NCBI RefSeq assembly: GCF_938015785.1
Contig: NZ_CALLWC010000032.1
Location: 1 to 64,000, forward strand
Direction of reading: 5' to 3'
Length of the DNA stretch: 64,000 nucleotides
DNA from: an uncultured Campylobacter sp.
Lineage (GTDB): Bacteria; Campylobacterota; Campylobacteria; Campylobacterales; Campylobacteraceae
Part shown: piece after piece, positions 55,378-64,000 of the stretch
How positions within the stretch are numbered: position 1 is the stretch's first letter
How the letters are laid out: each line of letters opens with the position of its first letter
Made by a program: the position numbers and the translations under genes
The notes under the pieces: model-generated
What the model was told of the DNA's origin: nothing
What the model saw: the letters and a program-made list of their open reading frames with translations, nothing else
Database searches by the model: none

Positions 55378-57038
55378 AAATATTTCTGAAATTTAGCCTT
55401 GTTTTGGGACTGCTGTGCGCCGCAAGTAGCGGTAAAATTTTAAGCTACGAGGAGATCAAAAACGAGCCAAAATCCCTAGCCAAGGACTATTACATCTATC
55501 GCTTGATCGATGAGACGAAATACAACAAAGCGGAGATTAGAGCTTTAAAACAAAGCATCTTTCGCTACAAGGGCAAACTAAAAGAGAAGCTAGATAGAAT
55601 TTTCGGCGCCATTCGCCCTCCTAAGCGTCCGGATCGCTGCGCAGGAGTAACGGCGGCAAATATTTTAGATGCAAATTTAACATGCAAAAAGGCGCGCTCA
55701 TATCCAAATTTTATCGCCAAGCTAAGCCCGTCCGTGCGCGAGACACTCGCTTCGCAACTAGAGAGTCACCAAGACGCGGCTTCGCGAAACGCCGTAAATT
55801 TACTGCGCGGATTTAACGACGAAAATCCGAGCGAGTATTTTATGCAGAGCCGCAACGCGCAAAACTACTTTTTATATTACGACTACTTAAAAGGTGCGGG
55901 CAAAGACGCTCTGATCGATATCGACGCCGACGCAGCCTTCGTAAGCGAACTGGCTTCGCAAAAAGGCTTCAAAGCGGTTCTCAACGACGCGCTAATCAAC
56001 CGCAAATACCCGCACTTGCGCCGCTCGCTCACGGGCGTCGATCCGCTGGCCGTGGAGAAAGACGTAGCGTTTATGCTGGGCGTAAATGCCGTCATGCAGA
56101 ATGATGAAGGGGCGGCGCTTGCGTTTTTTAGCCGCGCAGCAGCGAGCTTTGAGAAGCCTCACGATGTACACAATGCGAAATTTTGGATCTACCTGCTAAA
56201 TGGAGATCAAAATGTCTTGCGCCAGCTTGCTAGCAGCGATTATTACAGCCTCTACGCGCTGTACGCCAAAGAGGTCTTAGGGGATAGGAATTTAAACATA
56301 ATCATCCCAAATCCTGCTAAAAATTCCATCGAAGGCTACGATATTACCGATCCTTTCGCTTGGGTTCGCACAAAAAATAGCGCTGATCGGATGTCGCGCC
56401 CGCAGCTTTTGGAATTTGCCAAAAAATTCGACACCAAGCAAAGCATCGGCGAGTACTCATACATCATGAATAAAGCAAGCGGCGGTAAGGACAACTTCTA
56501 TCCAACGCCGTTTATGGAATATATCGGCGATGGCGACAACCGCCGCAAGGCGCTAATTTTAGCGCTTGCGCGCCAAGAGAGCCGCTTCGTGCCCGCATCG
56601 GTTTCTACCTCGTACGCACTCGGAATGATGCAATTTATGCCGTTTTTGGCTAATGAGATCGGCAAAAAGCAACTCAAAATCGACGGCTTCGATCAAGACG
56701 ATATGTTCCGCCCGGAAGTCGCTTACCGCTTCGCCAACATCCACATCGACTGGCTGGAGCGTAAAATTTACAGCCCGGTTTTCATCGCATACGCTTACAA
56801 CGGCGGGCTCGGGCTCGTCAAAAAGATGCTTCAGCGCGGCGATATGTTTAATAAGGGCAAATTCGAGCCGTGGCTTAGCATGGAGCTCGTGCCGTATGCC
56901 GAGAGCAGGGACTACGGCAAAAAGGTACTCGCAAATTTTATCATCTACTCGCAGATCCTCGATCCGCGCGCGAAAGTCTCGGTGCAACAGGAGCTACAAG
57001 ATCTGCTGATACCGAGCAGAAGCGACAGCTTCCGCTAA
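55374..57038 (+). CDS. slt: Soluble lytic murein transglycosylase
   Basis: 554 residues: a signal peptide (FLKFSLVLGLLCAASSG), a long alpha-superhelical region, then the SLT domain near residue 400 with LARQESRFVPASVSTSYALG (catalytic Glu), MMQFMPFLANEIG and AYNGGLGLVKKM. It cleaves the MurNAc-GlcNAc bond of peptidoglycan, leaving 1,6-anhydro ends, in the periplasm. Its ATG overlaps yggT by four bases. Confidence 0.93.
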   Translation: MKIFLKFSLVLGLLCAASSGKILSYEEIKNEPKSLAKDYYIYRLIDETKYNKAEIRALKQSIFRYKGKLKEKLDRIFGAIRPPKRPDRCAGVTAANILDANLTCKKARSYPNFIAKLSPSVRETLASQLESHQDAASRNAVNLLRGFNDENPSEYFMQSRNAQNYFLYYDYLKGAGKDALIDIDADAAFVSELASQKGFKAVLNDALINRKYPHLRRSLTGVDPLAVEKDVAFMLGVNAVMQNDEGAALAFFSRAAASFEKPHDVHNAKFWIYLLNGDQNVLRQLASSDYYSLYALYAKEVLGDRNLNIIIPNPAKNSIEGYDITDPFAWVRTKNSADRMSRPQLLEFAKKFDTKQSIGEYSYIMNKASGGKDNFYPTPFMEYIGDGDNRRKALILALARQESRFVPASVSTSYALGMMQFMPFLANEIGKKQLKIDGFDQDDMFRPEVAYRFANIHIDWLERKIYSPVFIAYAYNGGLGLVKKMLQRGDMFNKGKFEPWLSMELVPYAESRDYGKKVLANFIIYSQILDPRAKVSVQQELQDLLIPSRSDSFR

Positions 57039-57219
57039 GCCAGCAGCGGGCTTGAAGGATGATTTTAAGAGGCGGCGAGCGAGAAATTTTAAAAGCCGCC
57101 GCCTCAAAAGCGCGAAATTTGCCCGCTAAGAGCTTAGACGAGCAGATCAAAACGGCGAAATTTCATCTTTTAACGCCAAATAAGGGCTCTTTCCCACCCT
57201 GCATGAAAGGCGGCACGCC

Positions 57220-57435
57220 ATGCAAATTATCGCGACCGCAGTTCTCATAGTAGCCGCCTTTTTGTGCGTATCGTTATTGAAAGACGAAAAGAAGCGCTCC
57301 GCAAATTTAGCGGCTTGTTTGTTTTTTATGGCGCTTGCGTATTGCGTGCAATTCGGCGTAGGAGACGATAGCTACACCCGAGCGGGCGGCGCAGCGCTGA
57401 TAGTCTTTTTTATCTTTGCGCTTGCTTTTTTTTGA
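57220..57435 (+). CDS. Small membrane protein, 71 aa
   Basis: Two transmembrane segments (IIATAVLIVAAFLCVSLL and GGAALIVFFIFALAFF) flank a short loop with SANLAACLFFMALAYCVQFG. The start has AGGCGG eight bases before the ATG. It lies 180 bases after slt. No family recognised; small hydrophobic genes can be chance, so confidence is moderate. Confidence 0.5.
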   Translation: MQIIATAVLIVAAFLCVSLLKDEKKRSANLAACLFFMALAYCVQFGVGDDSYTRAGGAALIVFFIFALAFF

Positions 57436-57868
57436 GCTTTATTTCTGGGGCGACGAGCTTTAAAATATAAAAATTTATTTAAATTTTGTCGCAGCGTTTT
57501 GTGAGCGATTAAATTAACGCCCGAGCGTAAAATTTTAAGTAGCGTGAAATCAAAATCAGGCGTTTTCGGCTATGGAATTTAAACAGATAAACTATCCGCA
57601 GCTTATCCGCCGCAAAGGCTGCGACAAGTTTAAATTTAGCCGCTTTGCAGCTTGTTTGCTTGTTTGCGATGCTTTAAAATTTCGTAACTTCAGATATGCA
57701 AGCCGCCGTTTTAAAATTTCGGCAAGTTTTAAATTTTAAATTTGCGCTTGCCGACCGCGCCGTTTTAGCGAATTTAACTGCACGGAGCTCGCGAGCGCAA
57801 GATGATTTAATTTTACAACCTTAACTCCGCACGAGCTTCGGCGGAATAAAATTTAGCGATTAAATTTG
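57436..57868. other. Gene-free gap of 433 bases
   Basis: Convergent region with AAATTTTAAAATTT words. Nothing else is supported. Confidence 0.5.
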
Positions 57869-58825
57869 CTATTTGAAAAGCCCTTTGATCTTGCCGAAAA
57901 GCGACTTCTCGCCGCCTGCGGAGGTTTCGTCTTCATGATCTTCCGCGGCGGAATTCTCACTGCTGCCTTTTATCATATCGCCGCTGCATGGGACAGAATT
58001 CTCGCCGCTTGCTTTCGTTGTGCCGCCATCCGCTTCCATCACACTGCCGCCGCTCGTTGCATTGGCGCCGCGCGAGGCAGAATTCTCTCCGCCCGCAGTA
58101 CCGCCTCCGCCTACCTTATCTCGCTCTATCGCTTCGCCGATCTGCTGCGCTGCGATTTCCGCGTAGATCAGCGCGCCCTGCGGATCGCAATTAAAAAGAT
58201 TTGAAAATGACTCGGACCTATTCAGATCGATCGGATTGGGCTCAACCACCTCGGTAGCCTCAAGCAGCCCTACTTCAAGCTCTGCGGCAGAATTTAGCGC
58301 CTTTAAAAACACGGGCAAATTCTGCGCATAAAACTCATCTATCGCCTCTTTTATCTCGCCGTCCACTTCATAATCGCGCAGCAGCTTCTGCACGCCATCG
58401 GCATTTAGATACGCGCCGCAGCAGTAGTTTTCGATGATCTCGTTGTGAATTTGCCCGCTAAATTCCGCTAAAAATTCCTTCGGCAAAACCTCGCGCCAAT
58501 CGCTTATGTAGGTTTTAAATTTAGAGCTTTGCTCCGCCAAAAAGCTAAACGCCGTGCCGCGCGTGTAAAAATACTCTCTAAAATAGCCCTGCGCCACGGC
58601 TATATGAAATCCGTGCGTTTTATTAAAAATCCCCTGCGTGCCGTACTGCAGCGCCGAGCGGAAGCCATCCGCATATTTTTCTACATAAAATTCATCCACC
58701 CCCGCTTCGCGCGCGATTTGGGCGATACTTTCAAAATCTCCCCTCTGCGCGAGCTTTAGCGGCTTAAAATACCACTGCGAAATTTCATCTTTGCCGATCG
58801 CATGGTAGCTTATGTCGTAGCCCAC
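57869..58825 (-). CDS. Hypothetical protein with a Gly/Ser/Asn tail
   Basis: 318 residues started at a GTG with GGAGAGAGG before it. The first ~235 residues are a soluble domain with MGYDISYHAIGKDEISQWYF, FHIAVAQGYFREYFYTRGTAF and YCCGAYLNADGVQKLLRDY. From about 236 to 305 it is low-complexity (GENSASRGANATSGGS, SGENSVPCSGD, SSENSAAEDHEDETS), encoded around GAATTC words, then a conserved-looking KSLFGKIKGLFK end. I do not recognise the family. It lies ten bases after the lipoprotein gene. Confidence 0.7.
   Translation of the reverse strand: MGYDISYHAIGKDEISQWYFKPLKLAQRGDFESIAQIAREAGVDEFYVEKYADGFRSALQYGTQGIFNKTHGFHIAVAQGYFREYFYTRGTAFSFLAEQSSKFKTYISDWREVLPKEFLAEFSGQIHNEIIENYCCGAYLNADGVQKLLRDYEVDGEIKEAIDEFYAQNLPVFLKALNSAAELEVGLLEATEVVEPNPIDLNRSESFSNLFNCDPQGALIYAEIAAQQIGEAIERDKVGGGGTAGGENSASRGANATSGGSVMEADGGTTKASGENSVPCSGDMIKGSSENSAAEDHEDETSAGGEKSLFGKIKGLFK
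57910..58118. repeat. GAATTC-type array encoding the tail of the 57869-58825 protein
   Basis: Three GAATTC words in GCAGAATTCTC-type units at about 57950, 57995 and 58080, read as Glu-Asn-Ser. Sparser than the priA array. Confidence 0.55.
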
Positions 58826-58835
58826 CCTCTCTCCT

Positions 58836-59357
58836 TTAATCTTTCAGATCGATCTGCGGCTGCCAATACAGCGACTTTGAAATTTTACGAAATTTCATCG
58901 TGGCATCCAGACCATTTGAGGTGCGGTAGCTAAGCACCAGCTCGTCCTTATCGCTCTTAGGCGCGGTGATCTTGTAGCGGCTCGCCCAAGCAATCTTAAA
59001 GAGCTCCTTTTGCAAAAGCGGATCTCCGTCGTGCAACGACGTTACGTTTGCGTTTACGCCGTTGATCTGCACCGCGAGGATCTGCACCTCTTTAGGATAG
59101 GAGGTGAGCAAAAACACTTCGTCCTCCGCGGCGTTTCTAAGCTCGGGCGCGACGGGATTTAGATAGGTCGCCACTGCCAAATAGCGATCGCCCGCGCGCA
59201 CCGATTCAAATTTTTGCGTGTAGGCCGAAAACTCGTTTTTAAGCGGATCATGACGGGGATCGTTTGCGGAGCAGGAGTTTAAAAATAGCGCTAGCGCGGC
59301 TAGGAGCGCGCCCTTTAGCAGGCCGTTTAGCGCGCCACTAAAATCAAATTTCTTCAT
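58836..59357 (-). CDS. Putative lipoprotein, 173 aa
   Basis: An N-terminal hydrophobic segment ends in a lipobox-like LNSC (residues 26-29, FLNSCSAND). A soluble domain follows without a recognised family, including RAGDRYLAVATYLNPVAPEL, EDEVFLLTSYPKEVQILAV and ELVLSYRTSNGLDATMKF. It would be lipidated by Lgt and face the periplasm. It is upstream of the 57869-58825 gene with ten bases between, so the two are probably one transcript. Confidence 0.75.
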   Translation of the reverse strand: MKKFDFSGALNGLLKGALLAALALFLNSCSANDPRHDPLKNEFSAYTQKFESVRAGDRYLAVATYLNPVAPELRNAAEDEVFLLTSYPKEVQILAVQINGVNANVTSLHDGDPLLQKELFKIAWASRYKITAPKSDKDELVLSYRTSNGLDATMKFRKISKSLYWQPQIDLKD

Positions 59358-59458
59358 CGATCTTTCCTTTGAAATTTTAGGCGCATTCTAACGAATTTTG
59401 CTTTTTAAAAGGCTAAATTCGCTACAATCTGCTCATCTTAAAAAGCCGGATTTTAAAA

Positions 59459-59947
59459 ATGAAAAGACTTGTTATCGCATTTTCAGGCCCTTCCAACAGC
59501 GGCAAAACGACGCTAATTTGCAAGATCGCTAAAATTTTTATCGCTAGCGAACTGCGGATCGCGATCGTAAAACACGATCCGGGCGATAAGGCGCACTTCG
59601 ACGTAGAGGGCAAGGACAGCGCAAAATTTAGCGAGCTCGGCGCCGAAACCGTCGTGATGAGCCCGACGCGGACGAGCTATTTTTCGCAGCGCTGTATGCA
59701 GATTGACGAGGTCGTGCGGATGCTAGGCGAGTTTGATATCTTGCTCGTAGAGGGGTTAAAGACGCTGCCGCTGCCGCGCATAAGCCTGTTTCGCGACAAG
59801 ATCGATCCGGCGTATCTGCCATTTTCGGACGCGATCGCTTCAAATTTAAGCGGCGAGCAGATGGATAAGTTTTGTCGCGTAAATTTCGACGTTAACGACG
59901 CTGCGGGCATTAGCGAATGGATCTTAAAAAACGCCAAAAAAATGTAA
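59459..59947 (+). CDS. mobB: Molybdopterin-guanine dinucleotide biosynthesis adaptor MobB
   Basis: A 162-residue P-loop protein with [18 protein letters not shown] at the N-terminus, [20 protein letters not shown] (the MobB HD/GH region) and [18 protein letters not shown]. It helps MobA attach GMP to molybdopterin. Eleven bases before fbp on the same strand, an order recalled from C. jejuni. Confidence 0.93.
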   Translation: MKRLVIAFSGPSNSGKTTLICKIAKIFIASELRIAIVKHDPGDKAHFDVEGKDSAKFSELGAETVVMSPTRTSYFSQRCMQIDEVVRMLGEFDILLVEGLKTLPLPRISLFRDKIDPAYLPFSDAIASNLSGEQMDKFCRVNFDVNDAAGISEWILKNAKKM

Positions 59948-59957
59948 AGGAAACAGA

Positions 59958-60806
59958 ATGCAAGAGATCGTAAAATCAATCCAAAATATCGCGCTACAAA
60001 TCGCTGAGGAGCTGAAATACGCGGACTTCGGCTACACAGATCATCACAACAGCACGGGCGATACGCAGCTCAAACTCGACGTAAAAAGCGACGCCATAAT
60101 CGAAGCGGAATTTCGCAAAAATCCGCTCGTACGCGCTCTAATCAGCGAGGAGAAAGATGAAATTTTAACGCTGCGAGAGGACGCGCGCCTAATCATCGCC
60201 TACGATCCGCTCGACGGCTCAAGCTTGGTGGACGTAAATTTTGCCGTGGGCTCGATATTTGGCATCTATGAGGATGAAATTTCGCCCGCAAACTTAAAGG
60301 CGGCGATCTATTGCATCTACGGGCCGCGCCTTGAGATGGTCGTTTGCGAGGACGCGCCGAAGCTTTATCGCCTAAATCGCGAGGGCAAATTTAGCTTCGT
60401 AAAAGATCTGCGCCTACAGCAAAAAGGCAAACTAAACGCCACGGGTGCGACGCAAAAGGGCTGGAGCGAGCCGCACCGAAAGCTCGTGCGGGCGCTGTTT
60501 GACGAGGGCTACCGCCTGCGATACAGCGGCGCGATGGTAAGCGACCTGCATCAAATTTTATTAAAAGGCGGCGGACTTTTCAGTTACCCCGCTACCAGTG
60601 ATCATCCGCGCGGCAAGCTTCGCGTAACCTTCGAAGTACTGCCGTTTGCGTTCATCTTCGAGCGCGCCGGAGGCGCCACCAGCGACGGCGAAAACGGCTC
60701 GCTTTTGCAGCTAAAGATTGAAAAAATCCACCAAAGCAGCCCTTGCTTTTTCGGCTCGAAATACGAGATCGCGAAGATGCATGAAATTTACGGCGGTAAA
60801 AACTGA
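59958..60806 (+). CDS. fbp: Fructose-1,6-bisphosphatase class I
   Basis: 282 residues. The metal site is [15 protein letters not shown] (D83, D86), with ISEEKDE upstream and [18 protein letters not shown] carrying the sugar-phosphate-binding Tyr/Arg region. About 50 residues shorter than E. coli Fbp, lacking part of the N-terminal regulatory arm. It drives gluconeogenesis, important in a bacterium that rarely uses glucose. It overlaps the next small gene by one base. Confidence 0.94.
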   Translation: MQEIVKSIQNIALQIAEELKYADFGYTDHHNSTGDTQLKLDVKSDAIIEAEFRKNPLVRALISEEKDEILTLREDARLIIAYDPLDGSSLVDVNFAVGSIFGIYEDEISPANLKAAIYCIYGPRLEMVVCEDAPKLYRLNREGKFSFVKDLRLQQKGKLNATGATQKGWSEPHRKLVRALFDEGYRLRYSGAMVSDLHQILLKGGGLFSYPATSDHPRGKLRVTFEVLPFAFIFERAGGATSDGENGSLLQLKIEKIHQSSPCFFGSKYEIAKMHEIYGGKN

Positions 60807-61015
60807 TGGCGGATACCGAGGTCGTCGCGCCGCGCGACGTTTACGACGAAATTTTGGATAAAAGCTTAGCCGCGCTACAAGCGTGCCAGGCGGAGCACAA
60901 CCTCACCAGCTGCCTAGAGTGCGAGAAGCTGCTGGATTGCGCAGTGCGCGACAAATATGTCAAGGCGGTCTATGAGAGCATGTCGCACGGCGCGACGGGG
61001 GATTTTTCGTTTTAA
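60806..61015 (+). CDS. Small four-cysteine protein after fbp
   Basis: 69 residues; the ATG shares its A with the fbp stop (TGATG), so translation is coupled. Cysteines C27, C36, C39 and C45 (QACQAEH, SCLECEKLLDC) form a plausible metal site, and AVRDKYVKAVYESMSHGATG is the C-terminal helix. A small hypothetical gene at the same place is recalled in C. jejuni. Function unknown. Confidence 0.72.
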   Translation: MADTEVVAPRDVYDEILDKSLAALQACQAEHNLTSCLECEKLLDCAVRDKYVKAVYESMSHGATGDFSF

Positions 61016-62110
61016 AACGTACTTTTGCGTCGTGATGGGGATTTTTGACGGACTTTGGCATAAATGCACCCTGTCGCCTTCCTCTTGCGGGCGCGTAATT
61101 TTTATGAAGCGGGCTTTGCGCGCAAGATCTCTGTAAACCAAGCTGCGGCGCGGAATTCGCTCGGAATTTGCTATGCGATGCGAATTTGATCCGGCGGCAC
61201 GCAGGTTCTTACTTTGCAGCACGGAATTTGTCCCACTACGAAACGATAAAATTTACGGTGCGATTTAGCGTTGCGGTCGGGTCTACTCTGCGGCGCATCT
61301 GTTTTGCGGGCCAGGTTTTGCGGCGGCCGATAAAATTTAAAATGAGGGCGTAGCCAAATTACGGGCGCGCGGCCAAATTTAAAACGGGCGTCCGATTAAA
61401 TTTCAGACGCTGCGGCTGGATTTTAAAATTTACGGATTAAATTTTGCGAAGCGAAATTTCGCTTCGCAAAATTTTATCTGCGATCATGAGCCGTTTATGA
61501 GCACAGACACGCGAAATTTCATAAAGCGAAATTTCGGTGGGCTAAATTTTACCGCCGCGATCTTAAAATTTACGCGACTAAGACCTATCGACTTGAACGA
61601 GCCGCCGTTCGTCGCCAATCTTTTGCCGGTTTAAATTTTGCTTTGCGAAATTTGGCTCGCAAATTTAGCGACGCGGCGGGACGGCGGATTTTGCCTCGCA
61701 AAATTCTAGCCGCAAAATTTAAAGTGCAAATTTAAACTACGATCTATGCGTTAAAATTTAAAAACTAAATTTGAAGTCTAGTGAGCGGGTCCGCCGCACG
61801 AATGCTCGTATAAATTTCAAGCACATAATGCTCATATTGAAATTTTGCGACTGAGCGTGTATGTGAAGCGCTCGTTAAAATTTCAAAGCCGAAGCGTATG
61901 CAACCGCTCGTGTTAAAATTTTAAAACTAAGACGCGTATGGCGGCGATTGCGTTAAATTTAAAAACCGATCGGCGGTCGCGCGGAATTTTAGGATTGATC
62001 CATTCGCGAAGCTGTGCGTCATCGATCTATTCGCAAAGCCGCGCCCATAGCTTTTTTCGCAGCGCCACGTGCCGAAATTTTAGAGCAGTTTGGGGAGTAC
62101 AAGCAAAAGG
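61016..62110. other. Gene-free gap of about 1.1 kb with a long perfect palindrome
   Basis: Dense AAATTT words and their GCGAAATTTCGC extensions; several short frames, none believable. The 36-base palindrome at 61439-61474 is the most ordered element. Confidence 0.55.
61439..61474. repeat. Perfect 36-bp palindrome centred on AAATTT
   Basis: The half AAATTTTGCGAAGCGAAA is followed by its exact complement. It contains three AAATTT words, at both ends and the centre, with GCGAAGCG between. It can form an 18-bp cruciform or hairpin. Confidence 0.8.
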
Positions 62111-62707
62111 ATGCAATCGTTCGTACAAGGGGTTTTGATGGGTCTGGGCGTTAGCGTGCCGATCGGTCCGGTAAACGTGCTGATAATGTCCTACGCACTG
62201 CGAAGCTACACCAAGGCGCTGTGCCTGGGCCTCGGCGCCATGAGCGCGGATATGCTCTATCTGGCGCTCTCGGCATTCGGGATATCGCAGTTAGCCAAAA
62301 TTCCGATCGTTTTTACCTGCATATCGGTATTTGGCGCATGTTTTTTACTCTACACGGCGTATAAAATCTGGCATGGCGCGACTCGCTCGGTGCAGCCTGT
62401 AAGCGTCGAGGCTTGCTCGGGCGCGGCGCTTTACGGCAAAGGCTTTTTGATAAATTTACTAAATCCATACGTCATTATGTTTTGGCTCAGCGTCTCTGCC
62501 GGCACCGCACGAGCAGATTTCGCGCTTGTCCTTGCGGGGCTTGTAAGTGGAATCTTAGCTTGGATCACGCTTTTTCCACTTGCGATATATCTAGCTCGTA
62601 GCAAGCTTCCAAACATTGTAGTGCGGGCATTTGCATATATCTCGGCGTTTATTTTGGTATTTTTTGCACTAAAGCTTCTATACGCTATAATTTTCGCTAA
62701 AATTTAA
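62111..62707 (+). CDS. LysE/RhtB-family amino-acid exporter
   Basis: 198 residues from the ATG at 62111; a TTG at 62090 in the same frame would add seven residues (GGGGAG lies between them, 13 bases before the ATG). Features are FVQGVLMGLGVSVPIGPVNVL at the N-terminus, typical of LysE, about six transmembrane helices, and the GKGFLINLLNPYVIMFWL signature. It is likely an amino-acid or small-metabolite exporter in the inner membrane. It is 15 bases before dapE. Confidence 0.85.
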   Translation: MQSFVQGVLMGLGVSVPIGPVNVLIMSYALRSYTKALCLGLGAMSADMLYLALSAFGISQLAKIPIVFTCISVFGACFLLYTAYKIWHGATRSVQPVSVEACSGAALYGKGFLINLLNPYVIMFWLSVSAGTARADFALVLAGLVSGILAWITLFPLAIYLARSKLPNIVVRAFAYISAFILVFFALKLLYAIIFAKI

Positions 62708-62722
62708 ACCAAAGGATGGCTT

Positions 62723-63901
62723 ATGAAACCGATTGAAATTCTAAAAGAGCTCATCAAATTCCGCTCGCTCACACCTAGCGACGACGGGGCTTTCAACTAC
62801 GTCTCGATGCTGCTGGCAGACTTTAGCGAGGATAGATTCGAGCTAAACGGCGTAACTAACGCGATTTTTACCAAGCGCTTCGGACAGGGTCCGCATCTAT
62901 GCTTTGCCGGGCACATCGACGTCGTGCCGCCAGGCGAGGGCTGGGCGAGCGATCCGTTTAAGCCGGTGGAAACGGAGGGCTTTTTATACGGGCGCGGCGC
63001 GCAGGATATGAAAAGCGGCATCGCAGCGGCAATCTGCGCGCTAGCGGCGGCACGCGATTTTAAGGGCACGCTGAGCCTGCTGCTAACCAGCGATGAGGAG
63101 GGCGACGGCATCTACGGCACGCGTGAAATGCTTTCTAAATTGCGCAAGCAAGGTGCCCTACCCGACTTCGCAGTCGTTGCGGAGCCTACATGCGAAGTGC
63201 GCTTCGGTGATACCATTAAGATCGGCCGTCGCGGCTCGATTAACGGCATCCTCACACTCACGGGTATCGGCGGGCACGCAGCCTACCCAGATAAATGCAT
63301 CAATCCTGTCCACATTTTAGCGCCGGTGCTTGCAAGTCTTGCGGGGCATGATCTGGACGCAGGTAGCGAGGATTTCGCTCCAGCCAAGATAGTCATCACC
63401 GACATTCGCGGCGGTTCGCAGGTAGTAAACGTAACACCTAAGGACGTGCGCGTGATGTTTAACGTCCGCGGCGGCGTAGGGCTGGGGCTAAAAGACGTGC
63501 GAGACTACGTACTGAGATTATTTGAACTGGACGCTAAAGACGCGCTATGCAACGAAAGCGAATCCTGCGGCAAGCTAGAAATGAGCTGCACCGCGCAACT
63601 GCGAGCAGGCGCGTCGCTACACCTTGCGTTAAAAAGCTCCTCAAAGCCTTTTTTAACTCAGCGAAACTCCAAAATCGTGCAAAAACTAAGCGCTAGCGTG
63701 CAGAAGATCTGCGGCGCAGTAGCCGAGCCAAACACCGCAGGCGGCACGAGCGATGCGAGATACTTCGCGGAGTTTGGCGTGGAGACGGCGGAGTTTGGCG
63801 TGCGAAACGACACGATCCATCAGATCAACGAACGAGTAGAGATTAGCGACGTCGAAAATTTAGCTAAAATTTTTAGCGATCTGATAGAAAATTTCGACTA
63901 A
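62723..63901 (+). CDS. dapE: Succinyl-diaminopimelate desuccinylase
   Basis: 392 residues of the M20 metallopeptidase family. Zinc ligands are in CFAGHIDVVPPGEGW and YGRGAQDMKSGIAA, the catalytic Glu in TSDEEGDG, and AVVAEPTCEVRFGDTIKIG and NTAGGTSDARYFAEFG complete the site. It releases succinate to give LL-diaminopimelate for lysine and peptidoglycan. Usual length is about 375. It probably shares a transcript with the LysE-like exporter, which may matter if that protein exports lysine or a precursor. Confidence 0.94.
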   Translation: MKPIEILKELIKFRSLTPSDDGAFNYVSMLLADFSEDRFELNGVTNAIFTKRFGQGPHLCFAGHIDVVPPGEGWASDPFKPVETEGFLYGRGAQDMKSGIAAAICALAAARDFKGTLSLLLTSDEEGDGIYGTREMLSKLRKQGALPDFAVVAEPTCEVRFGDTIKIGRRGSINGILTLTGIGGHAAYPDKCINPVHILAPVLASLAGHDLDAGSEDFAPAKIVITDIRGGSQVVNVTPKDVRVMFNVRGGVGLGLKDVRDYVLRLFELDAKDALCNESESCGKLEMSCTAQLRAGASLHLALKSSSKPFLTQRNSKIVQKLSASVQKICGAVAEPNTAGGTSDARYFAEFGVETAEFGVRNDTIHQINERVEISDVENLAKIFSDLIENFD

Positions 63902-64000
63902 TTTAGGGATTTGGCAAAGCTACGTAGATTTGATAAAAATTCTGCGTTCTACCAAACTTTGCTGAATTTGCCAGGGTTTTCGCTCGTAGCTGCTTGGCAA

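Noticed and set aside
63902..64000. Sequence after dapE
   Set aside because: No gene or signal could be supported in the last 99 bases.

Overview
The window looks like chromosome from a GC-richer Campylobacter of the oral type (C. gracilis/showae/curvus group). The genus is inferred from the protein families and from gene neighbourhoods I recall from C. jejuni: lgt-frdCAB; trpC-TPR protein-YkgJ-methyltransferase; metallophosphoesterase-psd next to gltX-yggT-slt-mobB-fbp; yebC beside a cyclophilin. No rRNA, tRNA, CRISPR array, insertion sequence or prophage was seen. The species is not proven.

Layout. 0-13 kb: partial threonine dehydratase, trmA-nhaC, an ankyrin protein, a copA-copZ copper export pair, then yebC, ppi, acpS and type II DAHP synthase. 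13-21.9 kb: rarD, a second ankyrin protein, a membrane protein with an Asn-rich head, the menaquinol:fumarate reductase operon frdCAB, and lgt. 22-32.8 kb: dinB-ribB, a WG-repeat protein, a HIT hydrolase, trpC, a TPR protein, YkgJ, a TrmN6-like methyltransferase and a YpdA-like flavoprotein. 33-40 kb: exbB-exbD-tonB divergent from a TonB-dependent receptor with Fur-like half-sites between them, then creD and tsaD. 40-47 kb: orphan genes including a duplicated secreted pair with a gene fragment, plus queC and ybeY. 47-57 kb: priA, a pseudopilin, psd, a phosphoesterase, a Crp/Fnr regulator, mscL, gltX, yggT, slt. 57-64 kb: hypotheticals, mobB-fbp, a LysE-family exporter and dapE.

The most striking signal runs through the whole window. 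Short words of the form RAATTY (AAATTT, GAATTT, AAATTC, GAATTC) are packed into nearly every intergenic gap. They also form in-frame low-complexity inserts of about 70-240 residues in otherwise ordinary housekeeping enzymes: TrmA, the TrmN6-like methyltransferase, QueC, YbeY, PriA (twice) and more weakly Psd. They also form the tails or heads of several other proteins. Because the words are read in all three frames (Asn-Ser/Asn-Phe, Lys-Ile/Glu-Ile, Glu-Phe/Lys-Phe), what is conserved is DNA rather than peptide. RAATTY is the hexamer methylated by CtsM in C. jejuni, where that mark licenses DNA for natural transformation. I therefore propose that these arrays are expanding uptake-signal-like DNA tolerated in surface loops. 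That link is inference.

Most of the other genes are ordinary metabolism and envelope functions organised in short co-directional operons with 4-base ATGA overlaps: anaerobic respiration by fumarate reductase, iron acquisition through TonB, copper export, riboflavin, tryptophan, aromatic and lysine/peptidoglycan precursor synthesis, and tRNA modification.
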